From positions 1 through 48,001 of the forward strand of contig JAHBMJ010000419.1 in the NCBI GenBank assembly GCA_018398765.1: a stretch of 48,001 nt of DNA, given 5' to 3'. The stretch comes from Chromera velia (taxonomy: Eukaryota; Sar; Chromeraceae). Within the stretch, counting starts at the first letter, position 1. The number at the start of each line of letters is the position of its first letter. Of the stretch, positions 1 to 10,200 are shown one piece after another. A model generated the notes under the pieces. The model saw nothing but the letters and a program-made list of their open reading frames with translations. It ran no database searches and had not been told where the DNA came from. The translations under genes and the position numbers were made by a program.

Positions 1-30
1 TGTGTGTGTGTGTGTGTGTGCGTGTGTGTA
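1..30. repeat. (TG)n microsatellite
   Basis: A run of TG dinucleotides with one C interruption opens the window. It probably continues to the left. Confidence 0.9.
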
Positions 31-957
31 TGAATGAATGTTAAATAGGTTTAGAGAAGCTTTGGAGACGTTGGAGAATGGGAGTCACATCTAGAGTCAC
101 ATACAATTTTGTTTGATTGTTCATTAGAGATCTCTAATTTTAATTTGACCCCAAAATTTTTAATTTGGGGAGCTCCATAAGTGATAAGTGATTTAGTGGT
201 GCCCTTGAGCATTGTCGCCGTTTTGTCTTATGGAGGTCGCCCCCGCAAACGGCATGGGGGTATACCCTATCGCTGAAGCGCAGACCACACCCCGTGGCCC
301 GCCTGGAATCTCTTCCAGGCCGTTTTCAATCAACTTCTTTGTTGTACACACGCAGCCTAAGCCTTTGCATATGACGTGCTTTATATATTACGCTTCTTTT
401 TTAACCAGAAAAGGCACGATCATCGATTCATTATCACTTGCATCACAAGATCAATTAATATCAAAAGCCCCTTCATAGTTGCTTTCTTGCTGACTTGACA
501 AATGGGATGAAAAGGAAAAAGATGAACATCAGCCTGAGACTAATAAGAGAAACGACATTAAAAAATTTAGTTTCTTTTGTTTGTCTGTCTGTCTTCTATC
601 CATCTGAGCGGGTCGATTTTTCTTTCTTCCTTTCTCTTAAAGGAGCGATAGGCTTTGATATTCCTCTCACTTCTGGTTGGGTCGGACTCTCTGCTTTTTC
701 GATTTCACACTCAGTGTTTGGCGACTCAATGACAAACAAAGATCTACTAAAAGAAAGAGATCACAAACCGTCCATGCAAGTTCTTAGGCCTTCATGCTGA
801 GCTTCCAATCGGTTCACCTTTCTTTTCCCCTTTCCGCATTTAGGCTAAGTAGCCCAACCCTTCTCTTCTTATTGGATCTCTTCTTTTTCCTTTTTTCCAC
901 TCAAGATGAGGCCCTCCTTGCTCAGAGACAGAGAGAAGAGAACAACAACCGTCGCTC
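31..957. other. no gene seen; contains a dispersed repeat copy
   Basis: Open frames here are short and have no recognisable domain. Positions 180-229 hold one copy of a dispersed repeat that recurs at 3001-3050. Positions 235-253 hold a GC-rich 19-mer that recurs with one change near 5785. No exon with convincing splice borders was found. Confidence 0.5.
180..229 (+). repeat. dispersed repeat, copy 1 (GTGATAAGTGATTTAGTGGTG)
   Basis: About 50 bp beginning GTGATAAGTGATTTAGTGG and ending in a TTGTCGCCGTTTTGTCTT-like tail. The same block, with a few substitutions, is at 3001-3050, and its first part is also at 2956-2980. The copies are in the same orientation. They may be fragments of one transposable element family. 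Confidence 0.7.
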
Positions 958-975
958 TTATCTTTCTCTCTCTCT

Positions 976-1034
<59 letters not shown>

Positions 1035-1065
1035 TGCCCTCTCTCTCTTGCCCTCTCTCTCTTTT

Positions 1066-1105
<40 letters not shown>

Positions 1106-1229
1106 TCTCTCTCTCACTCTCTCCCTCCCTCCCTCCCTTCCTCTTCCTCTCTCTCTTTATCTTTTTTTTTTTTTTTTTCTTTCTCTCTTTCTTTCTTTCT
1201 TTCTTTCTTTCTCTCTTTCTCTCTTTCTC

Positions 1230-1283
<54 letters not shown>

Positions 1284-1300
1284 CCTTTCTCTGTCTGTCC
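958..1300. repeat. long polypyrimidine (CT)n/(CTTT)n microsatellite
   Basis: Some 340 bp of nearly pure pyrimidine on the plus strand: CT dinucleotides, CCCT and CTTT blocks and a run of about 19 T (1157-1175). Open frames across it (poly Ser/Leu on one strand, poly Arg/Glu on the other) come from composition and are not genes. Mirror symmetry could allow triplex (H-DNA) formation. Confidence 0.95.
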
Positions 1301-1616
1301 AATGCTTCCGTTTCTTCCTTTTAAGTATCATGGACTTGGTTTACTCTTAGTCTTTCATTACTTTCAGCGCTGGGTGCAACGGAGATAAAACCCTCTCTTC
1401 TGGTTGGCTCTCTTCATTTCTATTTCCTCATACTCAAGGAAAAACCAGTTACAACAAAACAGAACCTGGTGTAGAGAATCTATGAACGGACTCCTAGCAA
1501 CATGACAGAGAAAGAACGGGACCAAGTATGACTTCAAAGATGAGGATAGAATGGAGAAAGCAAATAAATCAATCGAATGCAGAAAATTGAACGAGCAAAA
1601 CCATCTTTCCTCTATC
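1301..1616. other. no gene seen
   Basis: Unique sequence without a supported exon between the pyrimidine tract and the decayed coding remnant. Confidence 0.4.
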
Positions 1617-2642
1617 TTACTTTTCCTTGTTCAGAAAGAGACATCGAAAGGTCTCTCTCGCCTTGTCTCTCACCTCTTCAGGAAATGTTCTTTCATTGTG
1701 AGAGATCGTGTACAAAGTCATGTCTATCTCGTTCCCCTCTCCTCTTCTGTGTGCCTCTCTGATCTCTTTCGAAGACAAAGTCTTGAGAGCCTGCAAAGTG
1801 CCTTTCACAACCTGTAGAAGGATTCCATTCCTCATCGGGGATTTCCATTCTTCTGGGATACCCTTCATCCTTTCTACCAGTCCGTCTCTATGGATGCAGT
1901 CTTCAAAGACCTATGATCCTCCTTACTGGAGGAAAGCAACTTTCCTTCCTTCGGTCACGGTTCTCATACTCTCTAAGAGCCTAGCCGCAATCATACTACC
2001 AAAACCCTTTTTTATGTAGAGTTTAACTATCTCTTCTGCCCATTTTCTCTCTATTTCAGAAACTTTCACTTGATGGGATTCTCTCTTTGTGGGGGTGGCA
2101 AAGCAGCCATGCGAAGGATGCCAAGATGTGGGGGTGGCTTTGGGGTTAGGGCTTGTGGCAGCGCTTGCCCTGTCCGCGGCCTTTGAATCTGGGATCTTCT
2201 TGTTGTTGCCAAAGCCTCTTTGACTTAGGCGCCATTCAGGTGCGTCTGCGGAAAGCGCTGCTTGGAATATAGGCTTGGCTTCCATGTGCTTTTACTAGAG
2301 ATGGCATGATTCTTCACTCTACTCTTCATGAGATATGTCACACTTCGTTTGTGCCTCCTGCACTTCTCTCCACTTCTTCTGGGAATATCTCTTTGATCGG
2401 CGCGTCTTCTTTCTTTTCTTCTCTGCTGAGAATTCTTTGCTTGTCTGCAGAGAAGTTTTGGGCGGCGGTTGGGACTCTTTCTCTTGGGTAGGCTGAAACG
2501 CGCAGTATACCCGTTCAACGTCTCCAACAAACACTAACAAACAATCCCTGAGTCTTTCTACAATTGGCAAAGAATACGTACAGGGCACTGTCAAGAAGTA
2601 TTGGGTGAGCGAGATGGTCTCTAGCGCTCTGGCACTGAGTTT
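1617..2642 (-). pseudogene. decayed coding remnant with UAR stops
   Basis: On the minus strand one reading frame runs from about 2642 to a TAA at 1617. Its composition is protein-like: basic and Glu-rich, with a helical stretch near 2100-1930 and blocks such as KWAEEIVKLYIKKGFGSM. It is broken by five internal stops at 2319 (TAG), 2295 (TAG), 2292 (TAA), 1923 (TAA) and 1911 (TAG). All lie in the same frame and none is TGA, so no indel is needed to read through, and each could come from a CAA or CAG codon by C-to-T. I do not recognise the protein. A retroelement gag or accessory ORF is possible given the gag/protease-like remnants upstream at 4274-5084 on the same strand. A host exon series is less likely because no splice sites bracket the stops. 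Confidence 0.4.
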
Positions 2643-3290
2643 GGTTTAAAACTCTGCCATTGACTGCTGAGTTGGAGACGGCTACAATAAGAAATTTAAT
2701 GCTTCGTTCATCACAAAATCTCCACCGTTTTCACTCGTAAAAAGGTGCCACGAACTCTGTCGATGTTCTGCAGCTCCCTTCTAGCAAGAAACGCCTCACT
2801 TCACTTCAAACTAATAATTTAAGGCAAATATCCAAACATCTCTAACATACATTTTTTTTAGATGGAATATGATTAAATAAAGCCTATAATAACATGATTG
2901 ACACCGTAATTTAGCATGCTTAGTTTCACTAGGAAGCTAGTAGGATAAGTAAATGATAAGTGATTTAGTGGTGCCTTAGAGCACTATGATTATCAGTGTG
3001 ATAAGTGATAAGTGATTTTTTGGTGCACTTGAGCACTGTCGCCATTTTGTCTTTAGGATTAGAATTAGAATTTATGTCCGGATGATTGGCTTCCCGCCCC
3101 AATGCCGAATGTCCGACGTGCAGCTCCCAAGGAAAACGCCTAGATGCATCAGACCTCTCTGGCCGGCCCGCATAGGTCTAGCCTGTGCCGTAAACGGTTT
3201 ACAATTGAAGAATTTCAAAAAGCACACCCGGCATCATTTTTCCTTTATCTGAATGGCTTTCTCATTCCGATCTGAGGCCATCTGGCAGAG
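2643..3290. other. gene-free stretch with dispersed repeat copies
   Basis: AT-rich sequence with no supported exon. It carries two further copies of the GTGATAAGTGATTT repeat (about 2956-2980 and 3001-3050), the second followed by a GC-rich patch (3080-3195). Confidence 0.5.
2951..3052 (+). repeat. dispersed repeat, copies 2 and 3
   Basis: A partial copy (about 2956-2985) and a longer copy (3001-3050) of the 50-bp repeat at 180-229 lie in direct orientation. The longer copy keeps the CACTTGAGCACTGTCGCCAT part. Confidence 0.7.
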
Positions 3291-4010
3291 CTCCTTAGGG
3301 GCAAAAGGCTGCCAAAAGCGAAATGACTTTTAGTACTGAAACGCAAGAGTAAAAAGGAGAAAAAGAATTGAGAGAAGAGATTAAGACCAAGTGAGAGAGA
3401 GAACACGTTTATTTTATACTTTGCAGAGTAACCAAGAACGTTTCTTTTCCTGAGATGCACAAAGGGGAACGGTAAAGCCCTCTCTCTTCTTATGGGTTGC
3501 TTTTTGTCATTCTGTCTGACTTAGAAAGATGAAATGACACTGTCAGGGAGAGTAACAAGAAAGGAAACTTCAATCAGAGCGAGAAAAAAGAACGAAGAAT
3601 TGAGACTAAGTGAGAAAAAGAGAGAAGTACTCTTCTGTTTTCTTTCATACTTTTCTGAGTAAGCAAGAACATTCTTTTCCCGAGACGTACAGAGGGGAAT
3701 GGAAGACCCTCTCTCTTCTTGTGGGTTGCTTCCTGTTGTTCTGTCCGACTCAAAAAAGGTGAGGTAACAGAGAGAGTTGCAGAAAAGAAACTTTCAAACA
3801 GAGAAGAAAAAGAAAAGGGAAATCGAGAGTTCACTTCTCTTTTCTTTCATACTTTTCAGAGTCATCATGAACGTTCTTTTCCCAAAACACACAGATGGGA
3901 ATAAAAAACCCTCTCTCTTCTTATGGGTTGCTTCTTATCGTTCTGTCTGACTAATAGAGGTGAAATGATAGAGGGAGTGACAAGAAAGACAGGTTTCACA
4001 CTCTGAGTTT
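3290..4010. repeat. degenerate tandem array, about 200-235 bp unit
   Basis: Three clear copies and a partial first copy share this order: an AAGAACGTTCTTTTCC-like block (near 3434, 3664 and 3866), a GGGGAAnGG block, CCCTCTCTCTTCTTrTGGGTT (near 3478, 3708 and 3910), a TTCTGTCTGACT block, then a purine-rich GAGAAAGAAAAG tract. Copies differ by many substitutions and small indels, so the array is old. The short open frames within it are not genes. Confidence 0.75.
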
Positions 4011-4273
4011 GAGAAAAAGAAAAGAAAAGAAAGAAGATAGAGACTGAATGAGAAGAGAAAGAAATTCACCATCGATTGATGAACAAACCGTCTGAGAAGT
4101 ATACAAAGTCACTGTGATACAAAAACTTTGACCCGCGGCTTCAACCACACACAACCACAGTGTCACCCTTCCTTCACACTGTATACCTCCAGTAAAGGCA
4201 CGTTGCTTATGCTTTTACCCTTTCCGGCATGAGGTCTTGTTCGGCAATGTGGCAGAGCAGACAAAGCAAATTA

Positions 4274-4582
4274 TCAGGATTCTTGGAGGCTTTCTTTGGG
4301 GTCTTTATCAAATGTGTCCTCCACTATCTGGTTGGGGAGCGCTGTGAGTGCGTCTAGTGCCTCTTTGATCAGCTGAGCAAGTCGAACGTCCCTCTGCACA
4401 TCCGTTCGATCCCTGTCTTAGCCAATTGTCTTGATGGGCCCGTCGATGCAGAGACAGCCAACCACAAAGTTCATCACTTGTTCATTAACAAGCTCCTGCT
4501 TCCTTGTTTCAGTTGCTATCTCGACTCTCTTCAAGAAGTCCAGCGCTTCTGCACTATCCATCTCCTTCTTTGTGCCCTTCAT
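4274..4582 (-). pseudogene. helical gag-like remnant with one internal TAA
   Basis: Minus-strand frame from ATG at 4582 to TGA at 4274 (102 codons), interrupted only by TAA at 4418-4420. The translation is strongly helical (blocks such as EALDFLKRVEIATETRKQEL and AQLIKEALDALTALPNQ), as in retroelement capsid or coiled-coil regions. It lies just downstream of a retropepsin-like remnant in another frame. The family is not identified; the gag assignment is inference. Confidence 0.35.
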
Positions 4583-4616
4583 AGTGTGTTTTGCCCACTC
4601 TCTGTCGCATTTCGCT

Positions 4617-5084
4617 CTATGAGTCTTCCAGTGAACCTTCTAACATGCAACGCTGCAATAAGTTGCAACTTTGCACTGGCTGCACCTCTTTCCCGCACTG
4701 CTGTCTTCGCATTGCCAGTATTGCAGGGTAGCCGGCGCTGCAGAAGTGTTGCGAGATGCAAAGGTTGGTTCCGCTGTCAAAGAAAACATGGCTTGGGACG
4801 GCTACGCGTGGAACGATCGAGTCGCAGTCTGCGGGTGTAGAGACGGGGACAGTTTTGCACACAGGTGGAAAGACGGAGTCTTTATCTGGGAATGTGGAGA
4901 CCGGATGGCTCCCTGCAGTTAGACCTGTCACAATAGGGTGACTGTCTTGTTCTGCACTTGCAGGTTGACCTGAACTGGGTGTGTTACACAAGACCTCGCT
5001 GTGCACAGTGATATTACAGTTGGGGAGAAGAGAGACGTGAAGGTGGTTCACTTGGTGGGACAGTCTTGTAGAAGGCACACGCAA
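4617..5084 (-). pseudogene. possible retropepsin-like fragment (DSG motif)
   Basis: A 155-codon minus-strand frame contains HVFFDSGTNLCISQHF near its middle (about 4795-4745). It resembles the active-site loop of retroelement aspartic proteases (hydrophobic-hydrophobic-D-[ST]-G-[ST]). The rest is rich in Ser/Pro/Cys and not recognised, and no flap or second conserved motif (ILG) is visible. It ends in TAG. A neighbouring minus-strand frame at 5280-5510 may belong to the same lost element. Low certainty. Confidence 0.3.
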
Positions 5085-7261
5085 CTGGGCATCTGCTGTG
5101 GCGTTGCTTCTAAAGCTTTTGGCCTTGTCAGGAGCCTAATGGAAGGGCCTTAGATGATATGGATACCATGGACGAGCTGTGGCTGATAGGTCGCTGGAAG
5201 GACGCGACGAGAGGAAGGCGCCCGGAAGAATGTAACCGTTTTTGTTTCTGCCATCTCCCTCTCCTTGAAGGCTTAGCGTCTAGAGCCACTCCAATCTTGA
5301 CCAGCGCTTGCCTCTTCTGCTTGACTTACGAAAGGAAATGGTACTAGGCTTGCCCGTCTCTTGAGGGTTCATTCCGGAGCTGCACTCTTGCAAGTTTGTT
5401 TCTTCATTTCTGCAGACGAAAACATTAGAGACGGAAGAAAGTGTTCTCTGAATGTGTTGCAGAGACTCTGAGCTGATGATTTCCGCGACCTGCACTAGAA
5501 GATCAGTCATGGATACTAGAAGCAGAGACTGGGATTGCTTGAGTGCTTGCTTCTAAGCTTGCTTTGTGATGCTTAACGCCGTCTGAAGACTACTGTACGG
5601 CTCTTGCGTCTGAGTTGAAGTGACACGACTCATTACACTTTCAGATCAGTCGTTCTCTGTCAATACTACACGATCTTCTCTCATGAGTCAAGCAACGAAC
5701 TTCTGTGTTCATGCTCGCTACAACGAGAACGGCTCGCTTGAGGAAAACGGCTCGCTCAGGGATAATATAGAGCCTATAATAGAGGTCGCCCCCGTAAACG
5801 GCAGGTTAGCCTGGTTAAAACATCCTAGTAACTTATAAATCGAATATAAAGAAGATGTTTCAAATGTTAGGTTTGAATATCTAAACCCATTTAAGAGAGA
5901 TCGAAAGCTACAAACCACCTCCATTATATTATATAGACGACATAAAAAAAAAAAAAATGATCGAAAATCGATTTTAGGCAATTACTTTTTTTGAAAGTGT
6001 GAGTGGCCTAGGTTTTTGATTTGAGAGTTTACTTATTTAATGTTATTAAACTGGTAATAAGATCATTCAACTAAGTTTAATGCATGCATGTCACAGTCAA
6101 AAAAGAGAGAGATAATAATACATTTATGATGGTAGGAAGATCTTGCAGTGTGTATTTTGAAAATACGCTGGCGATTGCACTTAATTGCGCACATGCACTT
6201 GAATCTTGCTTAGTCATGGCGCGCAGTATCGCGCAATGATAGAAGACATCTTCTTACATAATAAGTAAGGAAGCACAACAAGCAGACATGCTGGAACCGA
6301 AACCCAAATCATCCTCTACTTCTTGATTGGAAGGGGAAAGCATGGGTGTGCAGTCGCTGACAAATGAAGCAACGACCGTGGAAATGAAGGGATGATAGTA
6401 GTACACCAAGCGGTTCCATGTGCCGGTATGTGCATCCCCTTGGATCCTGCATGCACCACAAGAATGAGCAGGCGCACGGGACTTCAAGCAAGATTCGGAA
6501 AGCGAGAAGGGAAGAGGGAGAGGAAGGGAGGCGCAGGAAATCTGGCCAGAACACTCAGACAGACAGAGAGCGGCAGGCGGCCCCTTCCGAATCCCCCCCT
6601 CCAAGGCTCCCGAGCTCCGACAGTCATCGTCCCAAGACGCATGTAAGTGGGGGGAGAGGCACACATGCAAGGGAGGAGAGAAAGGGACAATGAGTTCATG
6701 AAAAAGGGGTGACGATGCCTGTCTTTCTGTCTGCCTTTCTGTGTGTGTCTATGCTGGCATGTCCAATTTCGTCCGTTCATGCCAGCTCCTGAAAATGCAA
6801 GACAAAAGGGAATGAGCGGGGGTAAATGTATCACGATGATGACCCCTCAACTTTCCTCAGCATTCGAAGATCTTCTCTCTCTTTCTCTTCTATTCACTGC
6901 TCAGGAAAGAAACCGATCGATGCATGGCGTCTGGTGCAACAAGGCCCAGGACAGACTGGAAGTCTTTTTTTGTCTTGGTTGGTGTTTTGAGCGTGAGTGT
7001 CAAATCAACCTTGTTGACCTCTGCCATCGATCAACGCTCCGCAAGGCTACGGCACTTTTCGTTTTTCTTTTCATGATGTACCGGCACGGCGCCCCTCGGA
7101 ACCGTGTCAAAGCGCTTGCGAGATTCAGTCAACGCCGGGAGGAACCGCTTACTCTGAACCGAATCTCTTTTTGAAGACAGAAGGGAGAAAAAGAAATTAA
7201 GCACAGAGGGATGACCAATGAATGTTTAACCAACCCTTACAGGAGGCATGCAGAAGTGCTT
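5085..7261. other. no supported gene
   Basis: A mixed unique region. Positions 5785-5803 hold the GC-rich 19-mer also seen near 235. Positions 5810-6130 are AT-rich. Positions 6380-6700 and 6740-7170 have open frames on both strands that look compositional. Part of 6700-7261 may be the 3' UTR of the helix-turn-helix gene that ends at 7262, but no polyadenylation signal could be assigned with confidence. Confidence 0.4.
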
Positions 7262-10200
7262 TCAGGCTTCACCACGGAGAGGATCGATGAGTTTCTTCAA
7301 GTCTGCACTGCATGATGATGATCTCATGGAACCATGCAGTGTTTCTAGGGAACACCTGCAGTCATCAGACACCTGAAAGAAGAGTGCAAGTATGAAGGAA
7401 GAAGGACAGAACTTTGTCTTCTTCATCAACGTGTTTTCTGTTGGTACCTTCAGAGTGGCACATGTAGAAAGAGCAAATACACCACAAGAGACTTCATTTT
7501 GAGTTTCTCCACACAGAAACAAACACATGAGCGAGCAGAAATGTTCGACCGACAAATGGTGGAGGAATCAGACAGCTGATCAAAGAAACCTTGGGGGTCA
7601 GAGGATATGACGGACAGTAGGGAGAAAAGGACGGGGGGAAAGAACATGAGAGAAAACTCATTCACCGGTCGCTTCTACGCCTGGTGGCATTTGTGCAACA
7701 ACAGCATGAGAAGCTCGCTTGGACGTCCACTCAACAGAAGGTTTCACCGTCGTGTTCCTAGGTCGTGTCCACCTGATTCGACCCCCCCCTTCCCTGGCCG
7801 CACTGCCGCTCAGACCAAATCAAACGGGAAAAGGGGATTTGGGAAAAGAGATAAGGGTGTCCGAAGTGCAAGAGCCCGACCTTTTCAGCTTCTTTTGTCC
7901 TTTCTCTTCTTGGGCATTCGGTTTTCTGCGTTGTCCGTCTGCTCCCACGTCTGGGCCTGCATTTCGAAGCACGCGAACAAAGCGGGTATCAAATCAAAGA
8001 GTATCGCTGCGGCAGCCTCTTTCTCCCTTCACATGCTTGCTGCAGGGGTTCACCCTCTTCAAATGGAGCATTTCACATCTCAAAGCTCGTTGATTGTCCC
8101 CAAAGCGGCCGGTAAACAGACCATCCCATAGACCGACAGCAGAATACGAAGAGAACGAGAAAGAATGAGAAAGAGAAAGGAGAGGAGGAGGTCTCAGGCG
8201 GGGGACAGCAATGGAAGGGAGAAAGAAGAAAATGAGGGATACGAAAAGCAAAAGGATGAATCGAAAAATCAGGGACACGTTAGAGAGGAGGGGCATGCAG
8301 AAGAGTCCTGCATTGAACAAGCGTGTGGATGGATGAGTCAGCAATTCACGAGGCGATTTTATCGAACTAGTTACCATTCTTCTTGCCTCCTCTTTGCGTT
8401 TTCTTCCACTCTTACACTGACGCCAGGGACTGACCTCAAGCAGCTGCTGTCTTCCAGTCTCTTTCATTGACTGTCCCTCAAATTCCGATGTGCCCAGAGA
8501 AGACTCGGCCAGGCTGCATGAGTGGGGGAGGAGGAGGATCAGGAGATGCATGGGAGAAAACCAAAAGATGAAAGCATCCATGAATGAAGGAAAATTGGGC
8601 AACAAAATGGACTGAATCGATCTCTTGGAAAAAACAGGAATTAATTCCTTTTGAGGGAGGGAAATGAAAAAAAGAAAAAAACTTGAGTGAGAAAATATGA
8701 ATCAATTGATGAAAACCTCCAGCTCCCTTCTTCTCTTCGTCTGCCTGCCTGGGACAAGTTCTGAACAACGTTCCCATCTCTCTCTCACACATTTTCTTTG
8801 CTGTCTGCTGACTTACATGGGGTGGTTTGCGTAGAGCTTGAGGACGGAAAGGGGCTTGCTCTTCGGAGGCTTGCTACCAGAGGGCTTCTTCCTTGAGCTA
8901 CCCTTCTTGACCTTCAACTTCTTAAGCTGCACACAAAGAAGTAGAGCAGAAAGAAAGTTGATTGGATGGTAGGCTTCAAGCAGAAGCTCCTTCCTTGCAC
9001 TTGTCTCGTGGTGAGAGCACTCCAGTCGATGCTTCATGAGGATAAGCGGGGCTGCCGGGGCATACATGTTAAAACATGCACAGTGACTGACCTTAATTGG
9101 CCACCAAATGATGACAGGGACAGGTGTATAAACACAAGAGCGTACAGAAAACCACGAACACAGTTCGCACCTCACACCATCAACACATGACACTGACCTG
9201 TGTCTGCTCCTGACTATACATGCGGGACGGCACAAGAGGCGCAGCGGGGGAGAGCAGAACGGGGGGGGGCGTTGGAGGCTCTGCCCTGTTCTCTTCCTCT
9301 TCCCCGCCCTCCAATTCTTCGTCTCTTCGTCGCTGCAACTCTCTGCGCGTCTCCTCCCATCCCCTCATTGCATTTCCGTACGCAGATGCAATTACAACTG
9401 CTTCCCGGACGGACACACTATCCTCTTCCTTTTCCTCGTCCCCTCCCTCTGCCTCTGCGTCTGCCGTGTCTCCTTCTTTGGCGTCCTCGTCTTTCTCTCT
9501 GTCTCCGGTCTCATCCGGTCGAGGGTCTCCCGAACAGGCGTGACGTGAGGAAGGAGGCAGGACTGGGGGAAAGCGGGTGGGAGAAGAACGAGCAGCCATT
9601 CGTTGCTCCCCAGAAGGGAAAGTCTGCTGGTAGGGAGACCAGAATGAATAGGGGGCATGGGGGCCTGCTCGGGGGCGCATGGGAGGGCCACCGGGGGCTG
9701 CTGCTGCTGCTGCTGCTGCCCCGTCCCTGCACGAGTAAGAAGGCCCCATCATGCGGCCTGCATGAGACCTGTCTCCCCAGGGCCCCGGCATTGGAAAGTG
9801 CCCCGGCTCGGGTCTGTGAGGGTCTCTTCTCTGGGTCTGTCTTTCGTCTGGTGGAGGAGAGAGTCGATCCCCTCTTTTCTGTGACTGTGCGTCTCCTCTT
9901 TGCTGTTGGCCTTCCTCCCGAGCTCCTTCTTGATCCTCCTGAGTAGGGGGCTGTGGGGGCCCAGGGGGGTAGGCTCTGTAGCCGTGGGGGTGCGGGGGGG
10001 AGTACATGTTTGAATGGGGAGGGCGGTAGGAGTATGCCCAGTGAGGAAAGCGGGGGCGGAACATCGGGTTCGGGGCGGTCACCGTGTCTCTTCCTCCTGC
10101 TGTGTTGTTGTTTGTGTATCCTTCTCTGTGCCCTTGCTGTTGCTGGTAGGGGTTGTCATTTGAGGTGGAAGTGGGGGGGTGGTAGGGGGGCTGGTTGTAT

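Noticed and set aside
840-1331. Long open frames across the CT tract (poly Ser/Leu and poly Arg/Glu proteins)
   Set aside because: Pure product of the dinucleotide repeat; open in several frames on both strands, with no other coding signal.
6743-7174. 143-codon plus-strand ORF
   Set aside because: Low-complexity start, no domain and no splice context; it overlaps the likely 3' UTR region of the minus-strand gene.
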